Source of the DNA: Solen grandis
Taxonomy: Eukaryota > Mollusca > Bivalvia > Adapedonta > Solenidae
DNA length: 64,000 nucleotides
Assembly (NCBI GenBank): GCA_021229015.1
Contig: CM037790.1
Span: 54,532,361 to 54,596,360 of the forward strand
Reading direction: 5' to 3'
Shown here: piece after piece, positions 1-9,727 of the stretch
How the letters are laid out: each line of letters begins with the position of its first letter
How positions within the stretch are numbered: position 1 is the stretch's first letter
The notes under the pieces: generated by a model
The model's input: only the letters and a program-made list of their open reading frames with translations
What the model was told of the DNA's origin: nothing
The model's database searches: none
Translations under genes and position numbers: made by a program

Positions 1-354
1 TTAAGATGCAGTTATAAGTTTTCGATGAACATAACGGATGCAAAGTCAAATACTAATATTTTGAATCTACCTTCTTAGTCCTGTTCTTATGACTAAATCG
101 AGAACAGTGTGACATGAGTAACATAATTATGTAATTGCTTTATAATTATATTAATATCTTTTTAATTATACACGTGAAAAATAATACGTTGAATTGTACA
201 TCTCGTCATATAACCAATCAATAAGTTACACAGAACCTTTTAATGCAGTCTGTCTTTATTGCAATGCTAAGAATAATGTTTATATCTTTTTCATCAAGGC
301 GTTTTCACAATAATCAAAGTATCCTATACACCTAAACGAGTAATATCCCGCCAT
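1..354. other. AT-rich intergenic sequence
   Basis: No gene, RNA or recognisable repeat was seen here. The sequence is AT-rich with stops in all frames. Confidence 0.5.
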
Positions 355-435
355 ATGAATTGTTCATTCGATGTATCATGTTTTGTCTGGCTCGTCCAGA
401 AGATGAATGCTGTACTCGTCCTAGCAACTGTTGCC

Positions 436-700
436 CTCCATCAGAAAGATTTACTCGTTTTGTTGTCCTCCACCGAACAGTTTTACTCGTCTTGTTGTCC
501 TCCATCGAACAGTTTTACTCGTCTTGTTGTCCTTCATCGAACAGTTTTACTCGTCTTGTTGTCCTCCACCGAACAGTTTTACTCGTCTTTTGTCTTCCAC
601 CGAACATTTTTACTCGTCTTGTTGTCATCCACTGAACTGTTTTACTCGTCTTGTTGTCCTCCACCGAACAGATTGTCTCGTCCTATCATGTGTTTACTCG
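436..700. repeat. 32-bp minisatellite
   Basis: About eight tandem copies of a 32-bp unit built around TTTTACTCGTC and CCACCGAACAG. Several units are nearly identical, and one near 585-600 is shortened. Degenerate TTACTCGTC remnants continue on both sides, at about 330-430 and 960-1090. Because 32 is not a multiple of three and the unit lacks stops, all three forward frames stay open. The ORFs here are therefore by-products of the repeat. Confidence 0.9.
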
Positions 701-789
701 TCCTTTATTTAATAACCTTGTCCGTCCCAATATCTGATTAAATTCGGTTCAAATTTGTGTTTACTCAACCCATATTTTGATTGGTTTAA

Positions 790-943
790 GGTAAAGTCCC
801 TGTAATGGTTCCGCAACATTTTGGACCTCATGGCCTTTCACGGAAATAACCAAGGTTTTCTAATGTTTTATTAGAGTACCATGGTTATATTGGTCGAGGT
901 TAAGTGCTCCAAGACAAAGCGGAACCATTACAAGGACTTTACC
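790..943. mobile_element. 154-bp MITE flanked by TTAA
   Basis: A 25-bp terminal inverted repeat starts GGTAAAGTCC at 790 and returns inverted at 919-943 with one mismatch. TTAA lies directly outside each end (786-789 and 944-947) and may be a target-site duplication. There is no coding capacity. TTAA targets are typical of piggyBac-type transposition; assigning it there is inference. Confidence 0.75.
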
Positions 944-947
944 TTAA

Positions 948-1880
948 CTCGTGAAACTCGTCGACTGAATAGTCCGATAAATGATTTTATTTGTTGAAAT
1001 AATGTGTTTACTCGTCCAGTCAGTATTATTACTTGTCCAATTAATGTGTTATTCGTCAATCAAATTGTTTTATTTGTCAAATAAATGATTTCGAGTACGG
1101 TACGATATTCATAAATATGAATACAATCAAACCTGTCTTAAACGGCCAGTCAAAGGAACAATAGAAAATGGCCGCTTTATAGAGATGTCGCTAAACGAAG
1201 GTAAAAACTATACCAAAATATCAGTTTGGTAATATTAAAATGACCGCTAAATACAGGTTGACCGTTTGATACAGGTGGCCGCTAATACAGGTTGAACTGT
1301 ATATGAATCTTAAGTACAGTTATCAGTGACTTGTAACTGTACCCACTCACTTACCCTACTAAGGGCTAAGTTATTCTTGAGAGGCGTGATTGCTGTACTG
1401 TTTTTACCCAAACTCCTAAATTAAGTGAATCCAATTTTATAAAATGTTACCTTTTTTGGCATCCTGTCAACAAAATCTGAGGTAAATCAACTGAACCGGG
1501 TAACTGACCTTGTTGCCATTGTCATTAATCTTACTAAATAAATGCTATGATAATTTACGTAACAATTTATCCAAGACACAGACAATAATAATGGTGAAAT
1601 TAATTCTTTTTAAGTTTGATGAAGTAACTCGTTTTAAGTAACACTTAACGTTAAGCATGGATATTTGAATCGGAGCCTGGCTCGAATTCTACCAAATTTG
1701 CTTCATTCTTCTCTTATAAAAATACCTAAATACTGAATTAAGTTCAAGTTTATGTCTAAGTTGACATATATAATGACCTTAAAAATGAACAATGTTTGCT
1801 AAGAAATTAAATGTTTGGGTGTTTTATTTAGAGAAACAAAAATATAAAATGTATTTAAGTATTACTTATCTCTAAGTATG
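948..1880. other. Intergenic sequence without genes
   Basis: Degenerate remnants of the upstream minisatellite run to about 1090. Around 1140-1300 a short motif about 'gaccgctaaataca' recurs loosely. No coding region is supported. Confidence 0.5.
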
Positions 1881-2129
1881 TTTGTTGTTGTTTTATTGGG
1901 GTTTTCCGTCGCTGCGATAGTATTTCAATCATATAGCGACGTCCAGCTAATTACAGGTGGAGGAAGACCTCGAGTACGCGGGTAGAACCACTGACCTACC
2001 GCAAGCCAGCTGGAAGGCTTCCTCACATGAAAAATCCGAAGTCCCTCCCTACCAGGATTCGAACCCACAGCGGTGAGGGGCTGAGAGATTTGTAGTGCAC
2101 GACTGTAACCGCTCGGCCACGGCGGCCCC
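1880..2129 (-). mobile_element. tRNA-derived SINE (family S1), minus strand
   Basis: Read on the minus strand, the element begins with a tRNA-like head. It has an A-box-like GTGGCCGAGCGG and a B-box GGGTTCGAATCC. A body shared with copies at 8266-8520 and 14038-14225 follows. It ends in a T/G-rich stretch at 1880-1900 that corresponds to an A-rich tail. It is a SINE, not a functional tRNA. Confidence 0.85.
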
Positions 2130-2504
2130 TAAGTATGTTTGGTGGAATTTAAGCATGGTTTGAATTCCTAAAGCAAGTAATACTTTAATTCTTAAATATG
2201 TAAGAAATGTCAAAAAATCACTAGGTTTACATATATATACATTATAAATGAACAATGTTTGCTAAGAAATTAAATATTTGTGTATTTTAATTAGTGAAAC
2301 AAAAGAAATAAAATTCAACCCTAAGTATTTAAGTATTAATTGGTTCGAATTCCAAAACAAGTAATACTTTAATTTTAAATATGAAAGAAATGTCAAAAAA
2401 ACTTTCAGCACTTCTTGTTCTAAAATGATTTAGTAAATGGCGACGTTGAAGTAAATGAATACCTGAATGACTGCCCATAGTATGCATTATTAGTTTGACA
2501 TTTT
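2130..2504. other. AT-rich intergenic sequence
   Basis: No gene was seen. A segment of roughly 60-80 bases around 'aatgaacaatgtttgctaag' occurs both at about 1785 and at about 2248, flanking the SINE. This suggests local duplication. Confidence 0.4.
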
Positions 2505-2507
2505 AAG

Positions 2508-2536
2508 TAAAGTCCCTGTAATGGTAACCATTACAG
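2508..2536. repeat. MITE terminal repeat at the gap edge
   Basis: The sequence AAGTAAAGTCCCTGTAATGG repeats the terminus of the MITE at 790-943. It then turns straight into its inverted complement, giving CTGTAATGGT, one spacer base, and ACCATTACAG, and stops at the N gap. A short inverted repeat therefore sits exactly where the assembly breaks. Confidence 0.7.
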
Positions 2537-2636
2537 NNNNNNNNNNNNNNNNNNNNNNNNNNNNNNNNNNNNNNNNNNNNNNNNNNNNNNNNNNNNNNNN
2601 NNNNNNNNNNNNNNNNNNNNNNNNNNNNNNNNNNNN
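2537..2636. other. Assembly gap of 100 N
   Basis: Exactly 100 N. The round length suggests a placeholder rather than a measured gap. Confidence 0.99.
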
Positions 2637-4460
2637 CTCCCTCAGCAAGATCCATCTTAGTCAGAGACCAAGGAGTACTAAAACTCCTGCAGGGTCTAAA
2701 ACCACATAAAGCTGCTGGCCCAGACAAGATTATTTCTAGACTTCTGAAGCTTGCTGCTGTTGAACTTACTCACCAGGTTCTTCCAGCTCTCTGTTGACCA
2801 AGGTAAAATACCTTCTGACTGGAAAACGGCAATAGTTTCCACTGTCTTCAAGAAGGGAAACCGCTCCATTCCTTCAAACTACTGTCCAACTTCTCTAACT
2901 TCTGTAACATACAAACTCTTTGAACATCTTCTGTCACATCATGGCACACTTTGATACTTTTCACATTCTTTCTGACTTCCAGCATGGCTTTCATAAGAGA
3001 CGTTCATGTGACTCTCAGCTTATTCTCACAGTCAATGATCTTGCCAAGGGCATCAACAAAAATCAGCAGATTGATGCCATCCTTTTAGACTTCAGTAAGG
3101 CATTTGATAAAGTCAGCCCTCGCCGCCTCCTCCAAAAGCTTGACTATTATGGAATCTGGGGATCCACCCATTCCTGGATAGCTGATTTCCTTTCATGTCA
3201 AACTCAACATGTTGTCCTTGATGGTGCATAAGTTCAGAGATCTCATCAGTCACGTCTGGTGTCCCGCAGGACAGTGTCCTTTGATACTTTTCACATTCTT
3301 TCTGACTTCCAGCATGGCTTTCATAAGAGACGTTCATGTGACTCTCAGCTTATTCTCACAGTCAATGATCTTGCCAAGGGCATCAACAAAAATCAGCAGA
3401 TTGATGCCATCCTTTTAGACTTCAGTAAGGCATTTGATAAAGTCAGCCCTCGCCGCCTCCTCCAAAAGCTTGACTATTATGGAATCTGGGGATCCACCCA
3501 TTCCTGGATAGCTGATTTCCTTTCATGTCAAACTCAACATGTTGTCCTTGATGGTGCATAAGTTCAGAGATCTCATCAGTCACGTCTGGTGTCCCGCAGG
3601 ACAGTGTCCTTTGATACTTTTCACATTCTTTCTGACTTCCAGCATGGCTTTCATAAGAGACGTTCATGTGACTCTCAGCTTATTCTCACAGTCAATGATC
3701 TTGCCAAGGGCATCAACAAAAATCAGCAGATTGATGCCATCCTTTTAGACTTCAGTAAGGCATTTGATAAAGTCAGCCCTCGCCGCCTCCTCCAAAAGCT
3801 TGACTATTATGGAATCTGGGGCTCCACCCATTCCTGGATAGCTGATTTCCTTTCATGTCAAACTCAACATGTTGTCCTTGATGGTGCATAAGTTCAGAGA
3901 TCTCATCAGTCACGTCTGGTGTCCCACAGGACAGTGTCCTTGGCCCGTTTTTTTTTTCTGTCATACGTCAATGACCTCCCTTCTTGAGTCTCGTCAACAG
4001 TCCGTCTGTTCGAGATATATAAAACCTATGTCCGTCCCATTGTGGAATATGCTTCCACTTGGGTCCCCATTTTCTGTCACTCATATTAACCAGTTGGTTA
4101 TGATCCAACATAGAGCAGATAGATTTGTGAGGAATGAAAGTTCAGTCACAGCCATGCTTCATGAACTAAAATGGACACTCTACAACACAGACGTGACATA
4201 GCTAGGGCCACCATGCTTTACAGAATAAACCACAACCTTATTGATATTATCCCAGATCCCCCACTACTACATTCCAGATCCACTAGACCCCATAATCAAC
4301 AATTTATTGAAATACCATGCAGTAAATCCATCTACCAATACAGCTTCTTTCCATCGAGCATTGTTCTATGGAACCGCTTGCCGCGAGATGCCATCAGCCA
4401 ACCTACAATTGAGGGTTTTAAGGCTGCTCTGGCTGACATCCATTCATTCTAGACAAAACC
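2637..4460 (+). pseudogene. Broken non-LTR (Jockey/CR1-like) retrotransposon ORF2
   Basis: Reverse-transcriptase motifs appear in order but in shifting frames: HKAAGPDKI (about 2703-2730), KIPSDWKTAIVSTVFKKGN (about 2800-2860), a decayed NYRPISLTS block, and LDFSKAFDKV (motif A). A degenerate GVPQGSVLGP (motif B) follows near 3915-3950. The catalytic YADD segment is missing. The text then jumps to the LINE 3' part (YKTYVRPIVEYAS near 4020) and ends in an open stretch at 4171-4452 containing IPCSKSIYQYSFFPSSIVLW. Frameshifts, stops and an internal triplication show it is dead. Its 5' side is lost in the N gap. Confidence 0.9.
2949..3938 (+). repeat. 330-bp direct triplication inside the LINE
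   Basis: Three head-to-tail copies begin at about 2949, 3279 and 3609. Each carries motif A and ends at the motif B remnant. I saw only single-base differences, for example GGGATCC versus GGGCTCC near 3821 and CCCGCAGG versus CCCACAGG near 3925. The period of 330 is a multiple of three. Confidence 0.95.
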
Positions 4461-4522
4461 CTGTTTTTAACTTTTTAAAACATTTAACTTTTTGTACAAA
4501 TATATATGTCTATATGCTTTTT

Positions 4523-6930
4523 AGCTCACCTGAGCACGTGTGCTCAGGATGAGCATTTAGGATCGATGAATGTCCGTCGTCCTTCCGTCCGTCGTCCACA
4601 ATTTGTTCGTTTGCACTCTAGCATCTTCATTTTATGAGCAATTATCTTCAAACTTTAAAACAATGTTTATAACCATAAAATCTCGGCCAAGTTTGATTAT
4701 GGCTGATATCGGAACATTAGGTCAGGAGTTATGCCCCTTTTAAAATTCAAAAAAGCCAGATTTCACATTGTTTGCACTTTAGCATCTTCATTTCATGAGC
4801 AATTATCTTCAAACTTGATAACAATGTTTATAACCATAAAATCTCGGCCAAGTTCGATTATGACTGATATCATACCATTAGGTTAGGAGTTATGCCCCTT
4901 TTAAAATTCAAAAAAGCCATTTCTGATATCGGACCATTAGGTCAGGAGTTACACCCCTTATATTATTTTTTTTATTTAAAAAGTCAGATTGCACTTATAT
5001 GTTTGCATTCTAGCATCTTTATTTTTTAGGTCATTGTTTTTAAATTTTATAACAATGTTTATAACCATCAAATTTTGGCTAAGTTGGATTATGGCTGAAA
5101 TTGGACCCTTGGTTCCCCTTTTAAAATTGAAAAAACCCAGATTTCACTTTGTTTGCACTCTAGCATCTTTATTTCTCATGCAATTGCCTCCAAACTTTTT
5201 GTCATTGTTTAAAACCATAATACCTTGGCCAAGTTCAATTATGACTGGAACCAACATATAAGGTCAGGAGTTCAAATTTGAAAGAATCCAGATTGCTCTT
5301 TATCAGATCTTTTTTTTAAAATTTATTTGATGATGGCTTTAATCAATTTATTATGTAGGAGTTATGCCCTTTAAATGTTGAAAATTGCAAGGTTTCACTC
5401 TGTTTGAACTTTAATATTTTCATTTTTTAGCACTCATTGTCAGTTGAAAAAAAGGGGAAAAATTAGTAAGATATTATTTTTTTTCTAATATTACACCCTA
5501 TTATCACATTTATTTATTAATGTACAAAACAATTTTCAGGAAACGTATGATTATTGATTTTGATCAGAATATCAAAACCTTGCTTGCTTTTGGTTTATAT
5601 CAGATATAATTGTCTGATCTGAATATAAAATGAAGATCCCAATACTGGGTTTTACAAAATGCCAAGGTTTTTGAGATATATTCATTTATCTCTTATATAA
5701 ATCACTATAATTACATATAGATTAACAATCATACATTGTATGCATACTCCAGGAACGTTCCATTTCGTACACATCTACTTCAATTATTTTTCTTTTGTGG
5801 AGCATGGAACCGCAGTTCTTGTTTGGAGCCGTGATTTGCACATGTCCCATTCAAGCCTCGTTTTGATTCTCCACTCATGCCTTCGTTGTGTTCATGATAG
5901 TGTGAAAGTTTATCTATTAATATTTGTTTTACCAAGATTTGTCATAGATGTAAGTTATTTCAGTATTATTTCTATAATCAACAACTTTTGAACTATTGTG
6001 GTAATTGTCATCAAGTATCATTTATTTACAAGGGTTTGATGTTTTTAATACTGATATGTAACTTCCGGTAAAAAGAAAGTATGGTAAATTGTTTACAATT
6101 TGACAATATTGAAGATCTGTCTTCGACTCCTACAGTATTTTGTGTTTTGTAAGAATGAGAATATCAGTACATAGAGTTACGATTATAAACATATAAACAT
6201 CTTTTATATGATTTAATGTGAGTTTTTTTTTTTGATCTTATCTCGAGCCAGAATGTATCTCTGTACTTTTTTGCAAGCCTCGAGAAAGTTGTGTCTGTTC
6301 AAATGAAAACATGCATGTAAGTACAAACTAAACGAACTTTTAATTTGATTGTTATATTCTTATTATCTGTATAGAGGGATGGTTTTGGAAGAGTTATAAA
6401 AAAACAACATCATTAAATACCATTAATATTGGGCTGAGGCTATGATGAAATATGTTCAGTTTCTGCAATAAATGTAGCCAAAAAGCAAGCAAATAAGGGG
6501 GTAGGCAAAGTATTTATAGCAATTATTTGCATCTGATCCCACAAGTACCCAAGGGGTGGGTATATATGTCAGTTTTGTGAATGATAGATAGGCCTACAGG
6601 CACATGCCAGATAAGCAGAATCATTCAACATCAATTATTTTGCATTTGAACCACTTTGGGCTGGAACCCAGGCAGGGACATTATTTTTTACATCTCTCAT
6701 GATGACATCATTTCTGGGTATGATAGGATTTTAAAACAAAAAATTTAATTAATGCACCCGACCGACTGTCTTTGATTTATGTTTTGGCATATGATATGAT
6801 TTAGTCTCCCAAACAAAGTTTTGTCTCCAGAAATCCAGTCAGTGCTTCTTCGTAGTGCTCAACTTATGGTATTAATCGATACAATTGTGTATCTCAGGTG
6901 AGCGATTTAAGGCCATCATGGCCCTCTTGT
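4523..6930 (+). mobile_element. Family I dispersed element, copy a
   Basis: It starts AGCTCACCTGAGCAC, where GAGCAC/GTGCTC form a head hairpin, and ends CTCAGGTGAGCG, then a GGCCATCATGGCC hairpin, then CTCTTGT. Head AGCTCACCTGAG and tail CTCAGGTGAGC are inverted copies of each other. At about 4612-5300 there are four to five degenerate units of roughly 160 bp, each opening 'gcactctagcatctt'. The middle, 5460-6850, is AT-rich with no coding signal. Whether 4523 and 6930 bound one element or two overlapping ones is uncertain. Confidence 0.6.
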
Positions 6931-7980
6931 TTTAGATTAACATATCCCCTCACAGCTACGCATGTAGTCTAGCCAAAACGCGAATATACTCTTCTTAGAG
7001 TGAGGCGATCACTAAAGATGATGATTGTTATGAATTCCTAGAGTATCCAGTGTATGAAGTTACTGCCAGTAAACAAACAAAACAATCAATCATCTTTAAA
7101 TCAGATGTATTCCTGAATGTATCAGTATATTCCCTCAGAAAGTAATAAATTGTCAGTGGTAAATGAAAATAAAATAACTCGCCAAAACCAGCATCAGTCA
7201 AAAAATAATATTACCAAAATGGCATCTTAAGTTCTCACATTTGATCCAGATGGGGGTACTGGGGGTCCAGACCCCCTGAGATTTGGCTATTATGCCTAAA
7301 ATATACATAAAAGAAGGGGTAAAAGTAGCATGCAGGGGTTTACTTAAGGATTTGACTTTCACTTGTCCAGGGGGCAAGTTACTTTGAATATCTGCTAGCC
7401 TCCAGTGAAAACAGGTTGCCAAATCTTGAAGTTAGTTGGTGTTTGTTAATGTTTAAAACTAAATTTGTGCAATATTAAGGTGGATTTTAGTTAATATGTA
7501 TCAAAGACAAATTGCAAGCATTTCACCCCTGATATACTATAGAAAATAAAACAACCCAAAAGATTTCATTTACATAAATAAACTTGCCCGCCGGGCTATC
7601 TTCTTTGAAAAATCACTTGCCCGCAGTGATTTTAACCCGGCGCGGGCAAGTGGGCGTCTACTTAAGAAAACCCCCCTCCTGAGCTTTAGCTGTAATGCTT
7701 AAGATATGTATGAAAGGGGGGAAGGGATGGGCCTGACCCCCCACCCACTGTGTTTTGGCTGTTATGTTTAAAATCCAATAATGTAGTGTTTTGACATCAA
7801 ATCCCCCCCCCCTCCATATACTGTCATACATGGCCATTTTGTAAATGGACATGCTGTATTATAATTATCAATTGTGAATTTCGTTACCATATTACTAACA
7901 ACTATGGCTCTAAATGACATCTGTACATAGGGTTTTATTGAGAAGTGTATTGATAACCAAACATGTACAATTTTTAGAAA
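6931..7980. other. Intergenic sequence with a C/G-tract repeat
   Basis: No gene was seen. A degenerate element about 'tgagctttagctgtaatgcttaa' next to C or G runs occurs twice, near 7240-7320 and 7670-7790, suggesting a diverged duplication. Confidence 0.4.
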
Positions 7981-8180
7981 AGATGTCCAGTTAGCATACT
8001 GGTTCTCACCAAAGACGGCCCGGGTTCATTTCCAGTCCAGGGCAGTATGTGGGATGGTTGGTGGTCAACAGATTGGACAGGTGGGTTCCCCGGGTTCTCT
8101 GGTTTTCTCCCACTATCATAGCCAACCATCTGTGCAGTCTTTCCATGAGCTTTTGTTTGTTGTTGCTGACTTTAGATAAA
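7981..8180 (+). mobile_element. Diverged tRNA-derived SINE (family S3)
   Basis: A tRNA-like head with 'gttagcatactgg' and 'gggttcatttcc' (decayed B box) is followed by a body containing CTCTGGTTTTCTCCCAC. A similar body occurs inverted at 15050-15222. Confidence 0.55.
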
Positions 8181-8265
8181 GATTAATATTATGTTGGTTT
8201 ACATAAATCAGTAATTGTCTACTAGCTGAAAGTTAATTATTAGTAGATTTCACGCAGAAGAAGGG

Positions 8266-8520
8266 GGCCGCCGTGGCTGAGCAGTTACAGTCGTGGACTA
8301 CAAATCTCTCAGCCCCTCACTGCCGTGGGTTGGAATCCTGGTAGGGACTTCGGATTTTTCATGTGAGGAAGCCTTCCAGCTGGCTTGGGGTAGGTCGGTG
8401 GTTCTACCTGGGTACCTCTGTGTACTCGGAGTCTTCCTCCACCTGTAATTAGCTGGATGTCGCTATATGATTGAATTACTATCGCAGCGACAGTAAACCC
8501 CAATACAACAATACAACAAC
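8266..8520 (+). mobile_element. tRNA-derived SINE (family S1), plus strand
   Basis: Same family as 1880-2129 but on the plus strand. The head reads GCCGTGGCTGAGCAGTTAC and the B-box region GTGGGTTGGAATCC (decayed). The body matches through the 'cttccagctggctt' segment. It ends in an A/C-rich tail with CAATACAACAA. Confidence 0.85.
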
Positions 8521-9160
8521 ACGCAGAAGCATTGGTGAAAGTGATATAAAGTCGGTACTTTTTTTTTTTACATTAATGTTTTTATCTGTTTCCCTACATT
8601 TTCAACAAAAAGAAAACCGTTTTGAAACAAGGATCAATACATTTTGCTCATTGTAGATGGTTTCCCCGTAAAATTCCGTCACACTCGAAGTGAAATATTG
8701 CATTAGTGAACATAGCCCGATAATAACAATATGGCAAGAACTGAATGCTTGAAGATACTATGTTTGTTTTTTTTTGTTTTTTTTTATGTGCGCATGACTG
8801 CATGCTTTTGTAGCTTATTTCCAGATCCCGGGGATGATTAATTCATGTACTTTACAATTTAATATTATAAATACAAGTCTGAGGGTTGATATCTCATACA
8901 AGTAAATAGTGTCTTTATTTTATTTACCCAGTTAATTGGAGTAATTTGCATGGCATGTTTATGTTTTGTATGTAGTGAATTTTAAAGATTATCAGGGAGT
9001 AAATAAGTTTAGTTGCTATTTGGTACACTAGATTTTGTTATGAATGATTATCTTTTATATCTTTAGCTTTAACTTGACATGCCAGAATAGAATATGTTAT
9101 TTTTCTGTTATTTTTATCTAGGTCAAAGTGAATGAGATAGAGATAAAACAGTGATGAAAA
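8521..9160 (+). other. Upstream region of the HEPN-NACHT gene
   Basis: AT-rich sequence with no coding signal. Possible 3' splice sites just upstream of the ATG (TATCTAG at about 9120 and AAACAG at about 9150) would allow a noncoding 5' exon. No TATA or initiator element can be called reliably. Confidence 0.35.
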
Positions 9161-9727
9161 ATGGCCACATCTCATCAGGACCAAATTCAAGCCCCAGACT
9201 ACCACAACTGGGTCCGGGCTGTATTGGGCCTCCAGTACACAAGGGAGGGCTTGGAATCCTTCATCAATATGGAGGCGGAAGAATTCCACAAATCACTGCT
9301 GAAGAAATTGAGTCAGCCTCCACAGGCCTGTAATCTCTGTACATTGTCCAGCTTATTACCTCATCAACCAAATGTGTGTCTAAACAGACAACTTTGTATC
9401 TGTCATAAATACATTAGGAACAGATCCATGTGTCCAAATAATGTTTGTGGGACATTGTTTAATGCAATTGTGGATGCTCATATTTATAATGGCCCGTCAT
9501 GGAAAAATTCATGCATGTCCAGGTGGGTTTTGTGTCACTGGGAAGTGGCGAAGAATTTCCTTCCCAATGTAGGGGGATATTGTAACAACAGCTCTGCCAA
9601 AACCACGGACCTCAGCGGTCTACTTAACATCGGTATCAACATGAAGGACATTGCAGCCCGCCATAGTATACCAGTGGATCAGTGTCATCCAACGAGTGTC
9701 ATCCCAGTACCAGTTGCTTTCTTTGAG
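9161..9727 (+). CDS. HEPN-NACHT gene, exon 1
   Basis: 189 codons starting at ATG in a good context (aaaATGGC). The donor is GAG|GTAATA at 9727/9728, phase 0. It carries the N-terminal HEPN part, with HNWVRAVLGLQYTREGLESF near residue 15 and the Trp-rich WVLCHWEVAKNF segment near residue 130. The open frame runs on into the intron to 9787, but the splice phase and the next exon show this is read-through. Confidence 0.85.

Noticed and set aside
355..741. Three overlapping ORFs of 91-128 codons
   Set aside because: They are the 32-bp minisatellite read in different frames, with no constraint on any one frame.
2049..2255. Minus-strand ORF of 68 codons
   Set aside because: It is read through the tRNA-like head of a SINE.
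5740..5991. 83-codon ORF with hydrophobic runs
   Set aside because: AT-rich, no start context, no family resemblance, and inside a repeat element.
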